Below are positions 38,071-48,295 of a stretch of 64,000 nucleotides of DNA, in pieces. The DNA is taken from the NCBI GenBank assembly GCA_963721305.1, contig CAVRIR010000003.1, positions 868,001 to 932,000 of the forward strand, read 5' to 3'. The notes under the pieces were generated by a model that searched no databases, was not told the origin of the DNA, and saw only the letters and a list, made by a program, of their open reading frames with translations. Made by a program: the position numbers and the translations under genes. Source of the DNA: DATAES01 sp963721305. Its GTDB lineage: Bacteria; Actinomycetota; Acidimicrobiia; Acidimicrobiales; JACDCH01. Position 1 is the first letter of the stretch. Every line of letters begins with the position of its first letter.

Positions 38071-38173
38071 GCGGGAGGCCCGGCGACCTCGGCCGCCACC
38101 ACCCCGCCGGCGTCGACCCCCACGCTGCCGAGCCAGGCGACTCGCACTACATCGGCAGGTCGGCGAACTTGCT

Positions 38174-39013
38174 TCAGTCTGTTTGTGCGCCCCCGGCGAG
38201 GGCCTTCTCGGCAGCCTTCGCCATCGCTCGGACCGGCGCTTCGAGACCGGTCCAGAGCCGCACGGCGTGGGCCGCCTGGTGCACAAGCATTCCCAGCCCA
38301 TTGGCCACGGCACTCCCCTGCCCGGCCGCCTCACGGAGCAGCGGCGTCACCGCCGGGTGGTACACGAGATCGACCACCGTGTGGCTCGGTCCGAGCAGCG
38401 CCGGATCGACGGGAAGGCGCTCGTCCGTCATCCCGGCCGGCGTAGCGTTCACCACGAGGTCGGCGCCCGGGATCGCCTCGGTGGCCGTGGCGACGTGGCC
38501 GATGCCGGGCACCAGTGCGACCGCTCGTTCGGCATTCGTCGCCGTCCGATTCACCACCGCGATGTCCGCGGCCCCCGCTCGGGCGAGTGCGAGGACGACG
38601 GCCCGCGCCGCCCCTCCGGCCCCGACCACGACAGCGCGACGTCGAGCCGGATCGAATCCGAGATCCGCCGCCAAAGCATCGATGAAGCCCGGACCATCTG
38701 TGTTCTCGCCGATCAACTCGCCCGTGTCGGACACGACGCAGTTCACCGCGCCCAGCGCGGTCGCATCGTCGGAGCACCGGTCGACGAGCGCCGCAACGCG
38801 CTCCTTGTGCGGCATCGTCACCGAAAGACCAGCGAGTCGCAGCGCGCGCATGCCGTCGAGCGCGGCGGCGACGTCATCGGGCGCGACGTCGAACGCGAAG
38901 TACGACCAGTCGAGATCGAGCGCCTCGAAGGCGGCGTTGACGATCACCGGCGAGAGCGAATGGCGGATCGGCGTCCCGATGACGCCGGCGACGCGAGTCG
39001 TTCCGGAGATCAA
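38174..39013 (-). CDS. aroE: Shikimate dehydrogenase
   Basis: Reduces 3-dehydroshikimate with NADPH. GVIGTPIRHSLSPVIVNAAF binds the substrate, LAGLSVTMPHKERVAAL has the catalytic Lys, AVNCVV and GENTDGPGF follow, and VVVGAGGAARAVVLALA is the NADP motif. The Asp of the catalytic pair is in ENTDG. It is 279 residues from the TTG at 39013, which overlaps the mltG stop (TTGA). It is separated from the other aro genes by the Rrf2 cassette. Confidence 0.94.
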   Translation of the reverse strand: MISGTTRVAGVIGTPIRHSLSPVIVNAAFEALDLDWSYFAFDVAPDDVAAALDGMRALRLAGLSVTMPHKERVAALVDRCSDDATALGAVNCVVSDTGELIGENTDGPGFIDALAADLGFDPARRRAVVVGAGGAARAVVLALARAGAADIAVVNRTATNAERAVALVPGIGHVATATEAIPGADLVVNATPAGMTDERLPVDPALLGPSHTVVDLVYHPAVTPLLREAAGQGSAVANGLGMLVHQAAHAVRLWTGLEAPVRAMAKAAEKALAGGAQTD

Positions 39014-40134
39014 TCGCAACCGAGGCCGGCGTCGTGGCAACGCTGCTTGGCGGCCTGGAAGGCAGCTGCGTTGTCCGTGAAGAAGTGCTGGCCGGGCGGC
39101 AGGTTTGGATCGAGCACGTAGTAGAGCTCGTCCCCCGTGTCGGGGTTGAGCGCGGCATCGAGCGACGCCTTGCTCACATTGGCGATCGGGGTCGGCGGCA
39201 AGCCCGTCTTGGTACGTGTGTTGTACGGCGAGTTCGATGTCAGATCGCTCTGGTGCAGCACGCACGGCCGCTCGTCCTTCAGGTAGCACAGCGTCGCGTC
39301 GACGCCGAGCGGCATGTTCTGGGCCAGCCGGTTGTAGATCACGCGCGCGATCTTCGGCCGGTCCGCGTCCACCTTCGCCTCCTGTTCCACCAAGGACGCG
39401 ACGATCAGTGCCTCGTAGGGCGAGTGCCCGACGCGCTGCTGCGCGTTCTGCAGCCCGAGATCCGCCGCGACCTTGTCGAACTGCGAGACCATCGTCTGGA
39501 CGACGACCTGCTCGTCGGCGCCTTCGGCGACGTCGTAGGTGTCGGGGAACAGGAAGCCCTCGAGCGGTTGCCCCGCCGGTTGGAAGATCGACTTGACCTG
39601 GCCGTCGGTCATCGCCTCGTTCAGCTTCTCGACCGACATCGTCGGGAGGTCCTTCACCACCTGCGCCGGGACCTGGCGGATGTTCAGACCGGGCGGGACG
39701 GTGAACCGCGCCGTCGGCGGGGGCAACGGGCCGGCCTCGAGTGTGCGGATGACCTGGTCTGCTGGTGCATTCGACGACAGCCGGTAGCTCCCCGCCTTGA
39801 ACGGCCCCGCGCCCTTCCAGCGGACGTAGAGCTTGAAGAGGAAGGAGTTGTCGATGATGCCCTTGCTCTCGAGCAGGTCTGCGATCGAGTTCGTGCCCGA
39901 CCCGGTCGGGATGTCGACGACGACCTGGGAGCCGCCGGAGCTGCTCGGGAACAGCTGGCGGTGGGCCCACACGCCCACGACCCCGAGCAGCAGCACGAGA
40001 ACGGTGAAGACGCTCAGGACCAGGATCAGGATCTTGCGCCCGCGCGAAAGCTCGGGGCGAAGCTCTTCGTACTCGTAGCCGTCGTCGATGTCTCTGTGGT
40101 CGATGTCGCTGTCGTCGCCGCGGACCTCCGTCAC
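39010..40134 (-). CDS. mltG: Endolytic murein transglycosylase MltG
   Basis: Cleaves nascent glycan strands at the membrane. A cytoplasmic acidic tail (residues 1-35) precedes one transmembrane helix (ILILVLSVFTVLVLLLGVVGVW). A LysM-like region (TNSIADLLESKGIIDNSFLF) comes before the YceG catalytic domain, with LEGFLFPDTYDV, LIVASLVEQEAK (catalytic Glu), SPYNTRTKTGLPPTPIANV and YYVLDPN. The GTG at 40134 (374 residues) overlaps the ruvX stop (GTGA). Confidence 0.93.
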   Translation of the reverse strand: MTEVRGDDSDIDHRDIDDGYEYEELRPELSRGRKILILVLSVFTVLVLLLGVVGVWAHRQLFPSSSGGSQVVVDIPTGSGTNSIADLLESKGIIDNSFLFKLYVRWKGAGPFKAGSYRLSSNAPADQVIRTLEAGPLPPPTARFTVPPGLNIRQVPAQVVKDLPTMSVEKLNEAMTDGQVKSIFQPAGQPLEGFLFPDTYDVAEGADEQVVVQTMVSQFDKVAADLGLQNAQQRVGHSPYEALIVASLVEQEAKVDADRPKIARVIYNRLAQNMPLGVDATLCYLKDERPCVLHQSDLTSNSPYNTRTKTGLPPTPIANVSKASLDAALNPDTGDELYYVLDPNLPPGQHFFTDNAAAFQAAKQRCHDAGLGCD

Positions 40135-40565
40135 CCGCTGGCACCGCCGGAGGGGCGACGATCGAGCCACGCCTGCAACAGCACCGCGGCCGCAGCACGA
40201 TCGATCACCATCGTGCGGCTCTTGCCCCGCACGCCTTGCTCACGCAGATGGCGGTCCGCGGTGACCGTGGTGAATCGCTCGTCCACGGTCTCGACCGGGA
40301 CGGGCAGTCGCTCGCGCAACTCGTCGACCTCGGCGGTCACCGTCTGGGCGGCCGGACCGTGCGTGCCGTCGAGCGACAGCGGGAGCCCGACCACGACGAC
40401 GCCGGCGCCCCATTCGTCGACGAGCGCCGCGACCGCTCGGTGGTCCGCAGTGCGGTCGTTGCGTGCTCGGGTGATGGTGTCAATGGGTGTCGCCACTCGT
40501 TCGTCCTCGTCACTGATCGCCACCCCGATGCGTTTCGACCCCAGGTCGAGCCCCAGCGCCCTCAT
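40131..40565 (-). CDS. ruvX: RuvX/YqgF-family putative Holliday junction resolvase
   Basis: A 144-residue RNase H-fold protein. ALGLDLGSKRIGVAISDE carries the first acidic residue, VVVGLPLSLDGTHGPAAQTV the middle motif and VETVDERFTTVTADRHL the Glu; RAAAAVLLQAWLD ends the fold. YqgF proteins act in 16S rRNA 5'-end processing and possibly in recombination. The gene is between alaS and mltG with ATGA and GTGA overlaps. Confidence 0.93.
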   Translation of the reverse strand: MRALGLDLGSKRIGVAISDEDERVATPIDTITRARNDRTADHRAVAALVDEWGAGVVVVGLPLSLDGTHGPAAQTVTAEVDELRERLPVPVETVDERFTTVTADRHLREQGVRGKSRTMVIDRAAAAVLLQAWLDRRPSGGASG

Positions 40566-43151
40566 GCAGTGAACGCGCCGGCCGCGGCACGTGCCTGGTC
40601 GAGCGCGGCATCGAGGCTCCCGGGATCCTTACCACCCGCGACCGCGAGTCGCGGGTCGCGGCCGCCCCCGCCCTTGATCGTCTTGGCGGCATCGGCGATC
40701 AGCGTCGATGCGTCCAGCCCGCTGTCGTCGGTGACCGCGCTCACGAGGGCCGCTCCCCCGCCGTCCGGCGCCGACCCCAGCACGACGGCCCGGATGCCGG
40801 GCACGTCTCGAACGGCGACGGCGAGATCGCGCAGCGCCTCACGGTCCACCCCGTCGATTCTCGCCACCACCACGCCGTCGACCGCACCCGACGCCAACTC
40901 GGTGGATCGACCACTGGCCGCCTCGCGGCGAAGGTTCTTCACCTCGTCGCGCAAGGTCTTGATCTCGTCCTGCCGCTTCCGCGCCCCGTCGAGCAGGTCT
41001 TCGCGGGGCACGTTGAGCAGCTGCGCAACGGAGTCGATCAGCTTCTCTTCTTCACGCAACCGTTCGATCGGGCCGGTGCCGGTGACCGCTTCGATGCGCC
41101 GCAAGTTCGAGCCGATGGACTCTTCGCGCACGATCTTGATCGGGCCGATGTCGCCGAGCGCGCGCGACGTGCGTGCCGCCGCACAGCTCGATGGAGTGCC
41201 GGCCTGCTTCGAGGACGCGAACGATGTCGCCGTACTTGTCACCGAAGAACGCGATGGCGCCGAGCTGCTCGGCGTTGGTCTTCGTCGTCTCGTAGTGGTG
41301 CACCGGATCGTTGGCGAGGATCTCGTCGTTCGCGAGGTCTTCGATCTGCTGGATCTGCTCGGCGGTGACCGGCTCGTAGTGGCTGAAGTCGAACCGCAGG
41401 CGGTCGGGAGCGACCAGTGAACCCTGCTGCTTCACGTGTTCACCCAACACGCTGCGCAGCGCCCAATGGAGGATGTGCGTGCCGGTGTGGTTGCGCCGGA
41501 TGGCATCTCGGCGCGCCACGTCGATGGCCGCGCCGGCCTCTTGGCCGGCAATGATCTCGCCCTCCGTGATCCGCGCCACGTGACGGTGCAGGCCCGGCAG
41601 CGCGTAGTTGGTGTCGAGCACCTGCGCGGCGCCGGTGTCGGTGCTGATGGTGCCGGTGTCGCCGACCTGGCCGCCCGCCTCCGCGTAGAACGGTGAGCGG
41701 TCGAGGATGATCGCGACCGTGTCGTCACGGCCGGGTACGACTGCGACGACCGTCGCCTTCGTCTCGAGCTCTTCGCGACCGACGAAGTCCGTCGGGCCGA
41801 AGCGGTCGAGCACCGACTGGAAGTCGGTGAGATCCGCGTACAGGTCGCCTTTCTTGCCGGCCGCCTTCGCGCGCTCGCGCTGCTCGGTCATGAGCCGATC
41901 GAAACCGTCGACGTCGACGTCGACGCCCTGTTCACGTGCGATCTCCTGCGTGACCTCGAGCGGGAAGCCGTACGTGTCGTGCAACTGGAACGCGACGTCG
42001 CCCGGGACCTGCTCGGCATGCTGCGCGAGCGCGTTCTCGAGCAACTGCACACCGCGTGACAGCGTCGAGCGGAACCGCTCTTCCTCGCGGCCGAGGATGT
42101 CGAGGACCGCGTCGCGGTTCGCGAGCAGATCGGGATACGCATCGGCCATGGTGTCGATGGTGACGCCCGACAGGTCCGGCAGCACCGGCTTGTGCACGTC
42201 GAGCAGGTACGCGAAGCGGATTGCCCGGCGGATCACCCGACGCAGCACGTAGCCGCGATCTTCGTTCGACGGAATGACGCCGTCGTTGACGAGGAACGTC
42301 ATCGTGCGGGCGTGGTCGGCGAGGATGCGCAGCGCGACGTCGGTCTCGTCGTCGCGACCGTAGGTTCGACCGGTCAACGACTGGGCGGTCTCGAGCAGCG
42401 GCTGCATGATGTCGATGTCGAACGCGGTGCGTCCGCCCTGCAGCAGCATCAGCCAGCGCTCGAAGCCCGCGCCGGTGTCGATGTTGCGGGCCGGCAAGTC
42501 GGTGAGCGTTCCGTCGCCGTGGCGGAAGTACTGCATGAAGACGAGGTTCCAGAACTCGATGTAGCGGTCCTCATCCCCGAACGCCGGGCCACCCTCCGCT
42601 CCCCACTCGGGCCCCGTGTCGTAGTGGATCTCCGAGCACGGGCCGCACGGACCCGTCTCGCCCATCTCCCAGAAGTTCTCCTTGTCGAGCCGCTGGATCC
42701 GCTCGATCGGCAGCCCGATCTCGTCGCGCCAGATCTGCTCCGCCTCGTCGTCGGTGATGTGGATCGTCACCCACAACCGATCGCCGTCGAAACCGGCGAC
42801 CTCGGTGACGAGCTCCCACGCCCACTTGATCGCATCGAGCTTGAAGTAGTCGCCGAAGCTCCAGTTGCCGAGCATCTCGAAGAACGTGAGGTGGCGGCGG
42901 GTGCGACCGAGCTCGTCGATGTCGTTGTGCTTGCCCGCGAGACGCACGCACTTCTGGATCGAGCAGCTGCGCGGCGGCTGGTACGGCACCGGCTCTTCGC
43001 CGAGGAAGTACGGGACGAACTGCATCATCCCCGAGTTCGTGAACATCGGCGCGGTCGGATGGTGCGGGATCAGGCGGGCCGAGGGCACGACCGTGTGCTG
43101 GCGCGCGACGAAGAAGTCCAGGAAGGCGCGTCGCAGCTCGTGAGCCTGCAT
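40562..43151 (-). CDS. alaS: Alanyl-tRNA synthetase (one-base frameshift)
   Basis: Charges tRNA-Ala. The class II catalytic domain has MQAHELRRAFLDFFVARQH, PTAPMFTNSGMMQFVPYF and AGFERWLMLLQG. The editing domain has HTGTHILHWALRSVLGEHVKQ and the metal Cys/His in SIELCGGTHV. Just after that, in the GCGCGCGC run at 41157-41167, the frame shifts by one base and continues RALGDIGPIKIVREESIGSN to the DHHA1 C-terminal domain with IKGGGGRDPRLAVAGGKD. Without the extra base the product is 862 residues, normal length. It overlaps ruvX by four bases. Confidence 0.93.
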
Positions 43152-43161
43152 CGGATCAACG

Positions 43162-43404
43162 CTACCGGTGGGTCGGCTCGAGCTCGGCTCGGATCTCGTC
43201 CTCGCGCTCGTGCATGGCCTCGCGGCCCTCGGCGGCCGCCGCCCGCAAGTCACGGCCGAAGGCGCGCAACGCGTCGGCCAGGTCGCCGGACACCCGCTCG
43301 GGCGTGTACCGGCCGACCGTCTCACGTACGAACCGCGTGACCCAGAATGACAGCCCGAACCCGAAACCGATCCCGATCGCGAGCCAGAAGAGCCGCTTGA
43401 ACAT
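43162..43404 (-). CDS. Small single-pass membrane protein
   Basis: An 80-residue protein with one N-terminal hydrophobic segment (LFWLAIGIGFGFGLSFWVT) followed by a charged helical tail (LADALRAFGRDLRAAAAEGR and HEREDEIRAEL). No family is recognised with confidence. It lies ten bases before alaS and 20 after the DUF948 gene, an arrangement often seen upstream of actinobacterial alaS. Confidence 0.7.
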   Translation of the reverse strand: MFKRLFWLAIGIGFGFGLSFWVTRFVRETVGRYTPERVSGDLADALRAFGRDLRAAAAEGREAMHEREDEIRAELEPTHR

Positions 43405-43424
43405 CGCGTTCTCGCCCGCCGCGC

Positions 43425-43790
43425 CTAGTCCGCCAGCCGGCGGCGGCGGAACCGGCGCGCCGCCCGACCCGTCCCCGACGCGAAGGCGATGGTCTTGATC
43501 ACCGGGTTCGAGAAGGCGAGGTACGCCAACCGCGACGCGGAGTCGACGGTGGTGGAGATCGACTCGGCGGTGCCCAGCAGGGTGTCGACGCGCTCGAGGT
43601 CCGCGTTCGCCTGCGTCACCGCGACGCGCATCTCGGTGACGACCGGAAGGGTCTCGTGGCGCATCTCCTCGATCGCCTGGCGCAGGACGTTGAGCGTGCG
43701 GCTCAGCTGGTAGATGGCGAAGACCAGCACCACCACCGCGATGCCACTGGCCACGGCGACGACGACTGCGGCGGCGTCACTGGCGTCCAT
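43425..43790 (-). CDS. DUF948 family membrane-anchored protein
   Basis: A 121-residue protein. One N-terminal transmembrane helix (AVVVAVASGIAVVVLVFAIY) is followed by a long coiled-coil-like helix (LSRTLNVLRQAIEEMRHE to ADLERVDTLLGTAESIS) and a basic tail (RRFRRRRLAD). DUF948 proteins have no established role. The ATG at 43790 lies inside the end of rarA (14-base overlap). Confidence 0.82.
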   Translation of the reverse strand: MDASDAAAVVVAVASGIAVVVLVFAIYQLSRTLNVLRQAIEEMRHETLPVVTEMRVAVTQANADLERVDTLLGTAESISTTVDSASRLAYLAFSNPVIKTIAFASGTGRAARRFRRRRLAD

Positions 43791-45129
43791 CGTCACCACC
43801 TTCGGTGTGCTCGTCGTTGACCGGTTTGCGAAGGCGAGCCATGCGCTCGGCGATCTCCTGTTCGAAGCCGTGGGGCGATGGCGTGTAGTAGGTGCGCCCC
43901 GCGGCCGCCGGGGGGCGGTATTCCTGCTCGACCCAGCCCCGGGGGTCGTCGTGAGGATAGTGGTAACCGACTCCGTGCCCGAGTTTCGCCGCACTGCGGT
44001 AGCCGGTCCCTCGGAGATGGGGCGGGACCTCGCCCGCAGCGCCGCCGGTCACGTCTTCGCGGGCGGCCCAGATGCCGACGGCGGCCCGGTTCGACTTCGG
44101 TGCGGTCGCCAGGTGCACGACCGCCTGCGCCAGGTTGAGCTGCGCTTCGGGAAGGCCGACGAACTCGACGGCGCGCGCTGCCGCGTCGGCGACCACGAGG
44201 GCCATCGGGTCGGCCATGCCGACGTCCTCGGAGGCGAGGATGACGAGCCGGCGGGCGATGAAGCGGGCGTCCTCCCCTGCCTCGAGCATCCGGGCCAGCC
44301 AGTAGAGGGCGGCGTCGGGGTCAGAGCCCCGGATGCTCTTGATGAACGCGCTGATGACGTCGTAGTGCTCGTCCTCGCCGTACCGCAGCGCCTTCGTGCC
44401 GATCGCCGCTTCCGCGTCGGCGAGAGTCACCGTCACGTCCCCGCCGCCGGTCGCGCGTGCGCGCACCAACGCGACGGCGACCTCGATCGTCGTCAACGCT
44501 TGGCGTCCGTCACCCTGCGTCATCTTGACGAGGTGCGCGAGGGCGTCGTCGTCGATGCGCGCGCCCTCGGCGTCGACGCCGCGCTGGATGAGCTCAGCTG
44601 TCGCCTCCTGATCCAGCGGTTCGAGCCGGAACAGCGTGGACCGGGACATCAGCGGCGGGTTGACCTCGAAGTACGGGTTCTCGGTCGTCGCACCGATGAG
44701 GACGATGAGACCGCTCTCGACCGACGGAAGCAGCGCGTCCTGTTGCGCCTTGTTGAACCGGTGGACCTCGTCGAGGAACAGGATCGTGCCCTTGTCGTGC
44801 TCGCCGAGTCGGCGTTGCGCGCGCTCGAGCACCTCGCGGACGTCCTTCACGCCCGCGCTCACCGCCGACAGCTGCTCGTACTCCTTCGCGGTCGCACGTG
44901 CGATCAGTCGCGCGATCGTCGTCTTGCCGGTGCCGGGTGGCCCCCAGAGGATCACCGACGACAAACGGTCGGTCTCGATGAGCGCCCGCAGCGGTGCGCC
45001 GGGCGCAAGGAGGTGCGACTGCCCGACGACGTCGTCGAGCCGAGTCGGGCGCAAACGGTCGGCGAGCGGCGCCCGGGCCGCGAGTCGCTCCGCGGCCGCC
45101 GTCTCGAACAGGTCGTCGCCTCTCGCCAC
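43777..45129 (-). CDS. rarA: Replication-associated recombination ATPase RarA
   Basis: A clamp-loader-like AAA+ ATPase (MgsA/RarA) acting at stalled forks. PLADRLRPTRLDDVVGQSHL opens the AAA+ module; Walker A is WGPPGTGKTTIARLIA, Walker B FLDEVHRFNKAQQDALLP, sensor 1 GATTENPYFEVN, and the arginine finger lies in LMSRSTLF. The C-terminal tetramerisation domain contains HYDVISAFIKSIRGSDPDAA and VGMADPMALVVADAAA. It is 450 residues. Confidence 0.96.
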   Translation of the reverse strand: MARGDDLFETAAAERLAARAPLADRLRPTRLDDVVGQSHLLAPGAPLRALIETDRLSSVILWGPPGTGKTTIARLIARATAKEYEQLSAVSAGVKDVREVLERAQRRLGEHDKGTILFLDEVHRFNKAQQDALLPSVESGLIVLIGATTENPYFEVNPPLMSRSTLFRLEPLDQEATAELIQRGVDAEGARIDDDALAHLVKMTQGDGRQALTTIEVAVALVRARATGGGDVTVTLADAEAAIGTKALRYGEDEHYDVISAFIKSIRGSDPDAALYWLARMLEAGEDARFIARRLVILASEDVGMADPMALVVADAAARAVEFVGLPEAQLNLAQAVVHLATAPKSNRAAVGIWAAREDVTGGAAGEVPPHLRGTGYRSAAKLGHGVGYHYPHDDPRGWVEQEYRPPAAAGRTYYTPSPHGFEQEIAERMARLRKPVNDEHTEGGDDGRQ

Positions 45130-45143
45130 GAGCGGAGACTACG

Positions 45144-45225
45144 GGCCGCTGTCCGAACTCCGGGCCGCTGTCCGAACTCCGGGGAGAAACGGGCGCCATG
45201 GCGCCCGTTTCCGTCCAACATTCGC
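45144..45225. repeat. Dispersed terminator-like repeat, copy B, with adjacent direct repeat
   Basis: The core at 45187-45210 is the same 24-bp palindrome (arm AAACGGGCGCC) as at 14230-14253, within matching flanks (45173-45225). Just before it, the 19-base unit GGGCCGCTGTCCGAACTCC occurs twice in tandem (45144-45181). It lies between the end of aspS and the start of rarA and would act as the aspS terminator. The rest of the 134-base gap holds nothing else recognisable. Confidence 0.8.
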
Positions 45226-45263
45226 TGCGGCTGCGGCTGCGTTCGAGGCCCGGCCGCAACCCG

Positions 45264-46986
45264 TCAGGTCTTGGGTGGCAGAAGGCGCAGGCCGAGCTCG
45301 GTGAGCTGGCGGGGCTCGACCGGGGTGGGCGCACCAGTCATGGGATCGAGGCCGGACTGCGTCTTCGGGAAGGCGATGATCTCGCGGATGTTCTCCTCGC
45401 CCGCGAGGATGGCGACGAGCCGCTCCATGCCGAACGCGAAGCCACCGTGGGGCGGCGCGCCGTAACGGAACGGCGTGAGGAAGAAGCCGAAACGACGGTT
45501 CGCCTCTTCCTCGTCGATGCCGAGCAGGTTGAAGACGCGCTGTTGCAGCGCGGGATCGTGGATCCGGATGCTGCCCGAGCCGAGCTCCCACCCGTTGAGG
45601 ACGAGGTCGTAGGCCTGGCTGCGCACCGACATCGGGTCGGTCTCGAGCTTGTCGATGTCGTCGGGATGTGGATGCGTGAAGGCGTGGTGCGCCGGCTTCG
45701 GACGGCCCTCCTCGGACAGGCCGACGAACATCGGGAACTCGAGCACCCAGACGTAGCGGTACGGACCCTCGTACACCGGTGGCCGGGCGAGGTCGTTGCG
45801 CAGTTGACCGAGCACCTCGCACGCCGTCATCCACTCGTCCGCGACGAGGAGCAGCACGTCTCCCGCGGACGCGCCCATCGCCTCCGCGAGCGCGATCTGC
45901 TCGTCACTCGACAGGAACTTCGTGAGCGGCGAATCGAGCGCGCCGCCCTCACCGACCTTGAACCACGCGAGCCCCTTCGCGCCCATCTGCTTCGCGCGAT
46001 CGGTCATCGCATCGAGCTTGTTGCGGGTGAGTTGGTCGACCCTTCCCGCGGCGCAGATGCCCTTGATCGTCGGCGCCTGGAACACGCGCGCCTCCGTCGT
46101 GGCGAACACGTGAGCGAGATCGACGAGCTCCATCCCGAAACGCAGATCCGGCTTGTCGACCCCGAAGCGGTTCATCGCCTCGTGCCACGTCATGCGCTCG
46201 ATGGTGGCGGGACGTTCACCGGTCACGGCTTCGGCCGCGTCGAGCACGGCCTCGTTGATGAAGTCGAGGACGTCGTCCTGGTCGACGAAGCTCGCCTCCG
46301 CGTCGAGCTGCATGAACTCGTACTGCCGGTCAGCGCGCAGGTCCTCGTCGCGCAGGCAACGCGCGATCTGGTAGTAGCGCTCGACGCCGCCGACCATCAA
46401 CAGCTGCTTGAACAGCTGCGGGCTCTGCGGCAGCGCGTAGAACGAACCCTGACTCTGTCGAGACGGCACCAGGAACTCGCGCGCTCCTTCAGGGGTCGAC
46501 GCCATCAGCGCGGGCGTCTCGACCTCGATGAAGCCCTGGCGTTCCATGGCCTTGCGGACCGCCGAGTTCACCTGGGCGTGAACCGTCGAGGTTGCGCTGC
46601 ATGCGCTCGCGCCGAAGGTCGAGGTACCGGTACTTGAGACGCACGACCTCGTCGACGTCGATGCGGTCGTCGATCGGGAACGGCGGCGGCTCGGCGACGT
46701 TGAGGATCTCGACAGTGCAATCGCCGATCTCGACCTCACCGGTCGCGAGCTGCGGGTTCACCGTGCCCTCGGGACGGGCCCGCACCGTGCCGGTGATGCG
46801 CAGGACGTACTCCGATCGCAGGTCGTGGGCTCCGTCGACCACGCACTGGATCAGCCCGGTGCGGTCGCGCAGATCGACGAATGCGAGGTGTTCGCCGTGC
46901 TCGCGGCGCCGCGCGACCCAGCCGCACAGCGCGACTTGCTGTCCGATGTGTTCGGCGCGCAGCTCGCCACACCAATTCGTTCGCAT
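45264..46986 (-). CDS. aspS: Aspartyl-tRNA synthetase (one-base frameshift)
   Basis: A bacterial-type AspRS. The N-terminal OB anticodon-binding domain reads MRTNWCGELRAEHIGQQVAL through FVDLRDRTGLIQCVVDG to LKYRYLDLRRERMQRNL. An extra base at 46581-46582 moves the frame, after which HAQVNSAVRKAMERQGFIEV, TPALMASTPEGAREFLVPSR and the class II motifs continue, with the GAD insertion and RYGAPPHGGFAFGMERLVAI (motif 3) at the end. The corrected length is 573 residues. It starts two bases after the hisS stop. Discriminating versus non-discriminating type was not decided. Confidence 0.93.
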
Positions 46987-46988
46987 GC

Positions 46989-48237
46989 TCACGAGGACAA
47001 CCCCTGCCGCACGATCTCGACGACCTTCTCTCTCGGGACGATTTCCTGGGTGGCATCCGCCATGCGCCGCACGGTCACCATCCCGTCGGCGACTTCGTGT
47101 TCGCCGACGATCAGCGTGAGGGACGCGCCGCAGCGATCCGCCTGCTTCATCTGTGCCTTCATCGAACGTCGGTCGAACGCACGGTCCGCGCGTACGCCGA
47201 CAGCCCGCAGCTCCGACGTCAACGCGAGCGCGTTCGTGCCGTCGACGACGTCGACGACGAAGACGTCGACCAATGAACCGGGCGCAGGGAACACGCCTTC
47301 CGCGTCGCAGGCCATCAGGGTGCGCTCGATGCCGGAGCCGAACCCGATGCCCGGTGTCGGTGGGCCGCCCATCTGCTCGACGAGTCCGTCGTACCGTCCG
47401 CCGCCCCCGATCGCGTTCTGCGCGCTGCCCAGCGAGTCGGCCGCGAACTCGAAGGTGGTGCGGGTGTAGTAGTCGAGCCCGCGCACGAGCAGCGGCGCGA
47501 GCTCGTAGCTCACGCCGACCGACGCGCAGACCTACTCGAACCCGCTCGAAGTGCGCGCCGGCCTCGTCAGACAAGTGATCGATCATGACGGGTGCCGACC
47601 CGATGACCTCGACGTCCTCCTTGCGCTTCGAGTCGAGGACGCGCAGCGGGTTCACCTGCATCGTCTGTCGGGCCTGCTCGCTGAGATCACCGCGGCGATC
47701 CTCGAGGTAGACGCGCAACGCGTCGAGATAGCGAACCCGCGATTCCGGGTCGCCGAGCGAGTTGAGGAGCAGGCGGAACCGCTGCAGACCGAGCGAGCGG
47801 AAGAAGCCGTCGAGCAGGGCAACGACTTCGACGTCGAGATCTGGATCCATCGTGCCGAGCGCCTCGATGCCGACCTGGAAGTGCTGGCGGTACCGACCGG
47901 CTTGCGGTGCCTCGGCACGGAAGTTCGGCGCGACGTACCAGACCTTCCACGGTGTCGTCGGACGGTGCTCGACGTAGGCGCGCACGACTGAGCCGGTCCC
48001 TTCGGGGCGCAGCGCCAGACGGCGGCCGCCGCGGTCCTCGAACTCGTACATCTCCTTCTGGACGATGTCGGTCGACTCGCCGACACGCGCGAACACCTCG
48101 TAGTGCTCGAACATCGGCGGGATGTGCAACCCGTAGCCGGCCCGTCCCACGTGCTCGGCGAAGCGGGCGACGAGCGCGCTCCACCGTCCCGACTCGGGCG
48201 GGATGATGTCATGCGTCCCCTTGGGCGCTCGGAACAG
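46989..48237 (-). CDS. hisS: Histidyl-tRNA synthetase (one-base frameshift, apparent CTG start)
   Basis: A class II HisRS of about 415 residues. FRAPKGTHDIIPPESGRWSA is the conserved N-terminus, followed by EFEDRGGRRLALRPEGTGSV (motif 2 region). The frame breaks at about 47515-47522, and removing one base continues into VSYELAPLLVRGLDYYTRTT, IGGGGRYDGLVEQMGG and GIGFGSGIERTLMA (motif 3), then the anticodon domain. No ATG, GTG or TTG precedes the conserved start; CTG at 48237 fits best, with ATC at 48249 the alternative. It is grouped with aspS, as is usual. Confidence 0.9.
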
Positions 48238-48295
48238 GTCGTTTTCGGCGATGGGATCGGACGTTAGTGGGACGACCTCCGGATCCCGAACCCGG

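Noticed and set aside
38071..38173. Possible small gene between the palindromic repeat and aroE
   Set aside because: No frame with a start, ribosome-binding site and plausible product fits in these 103 bases.
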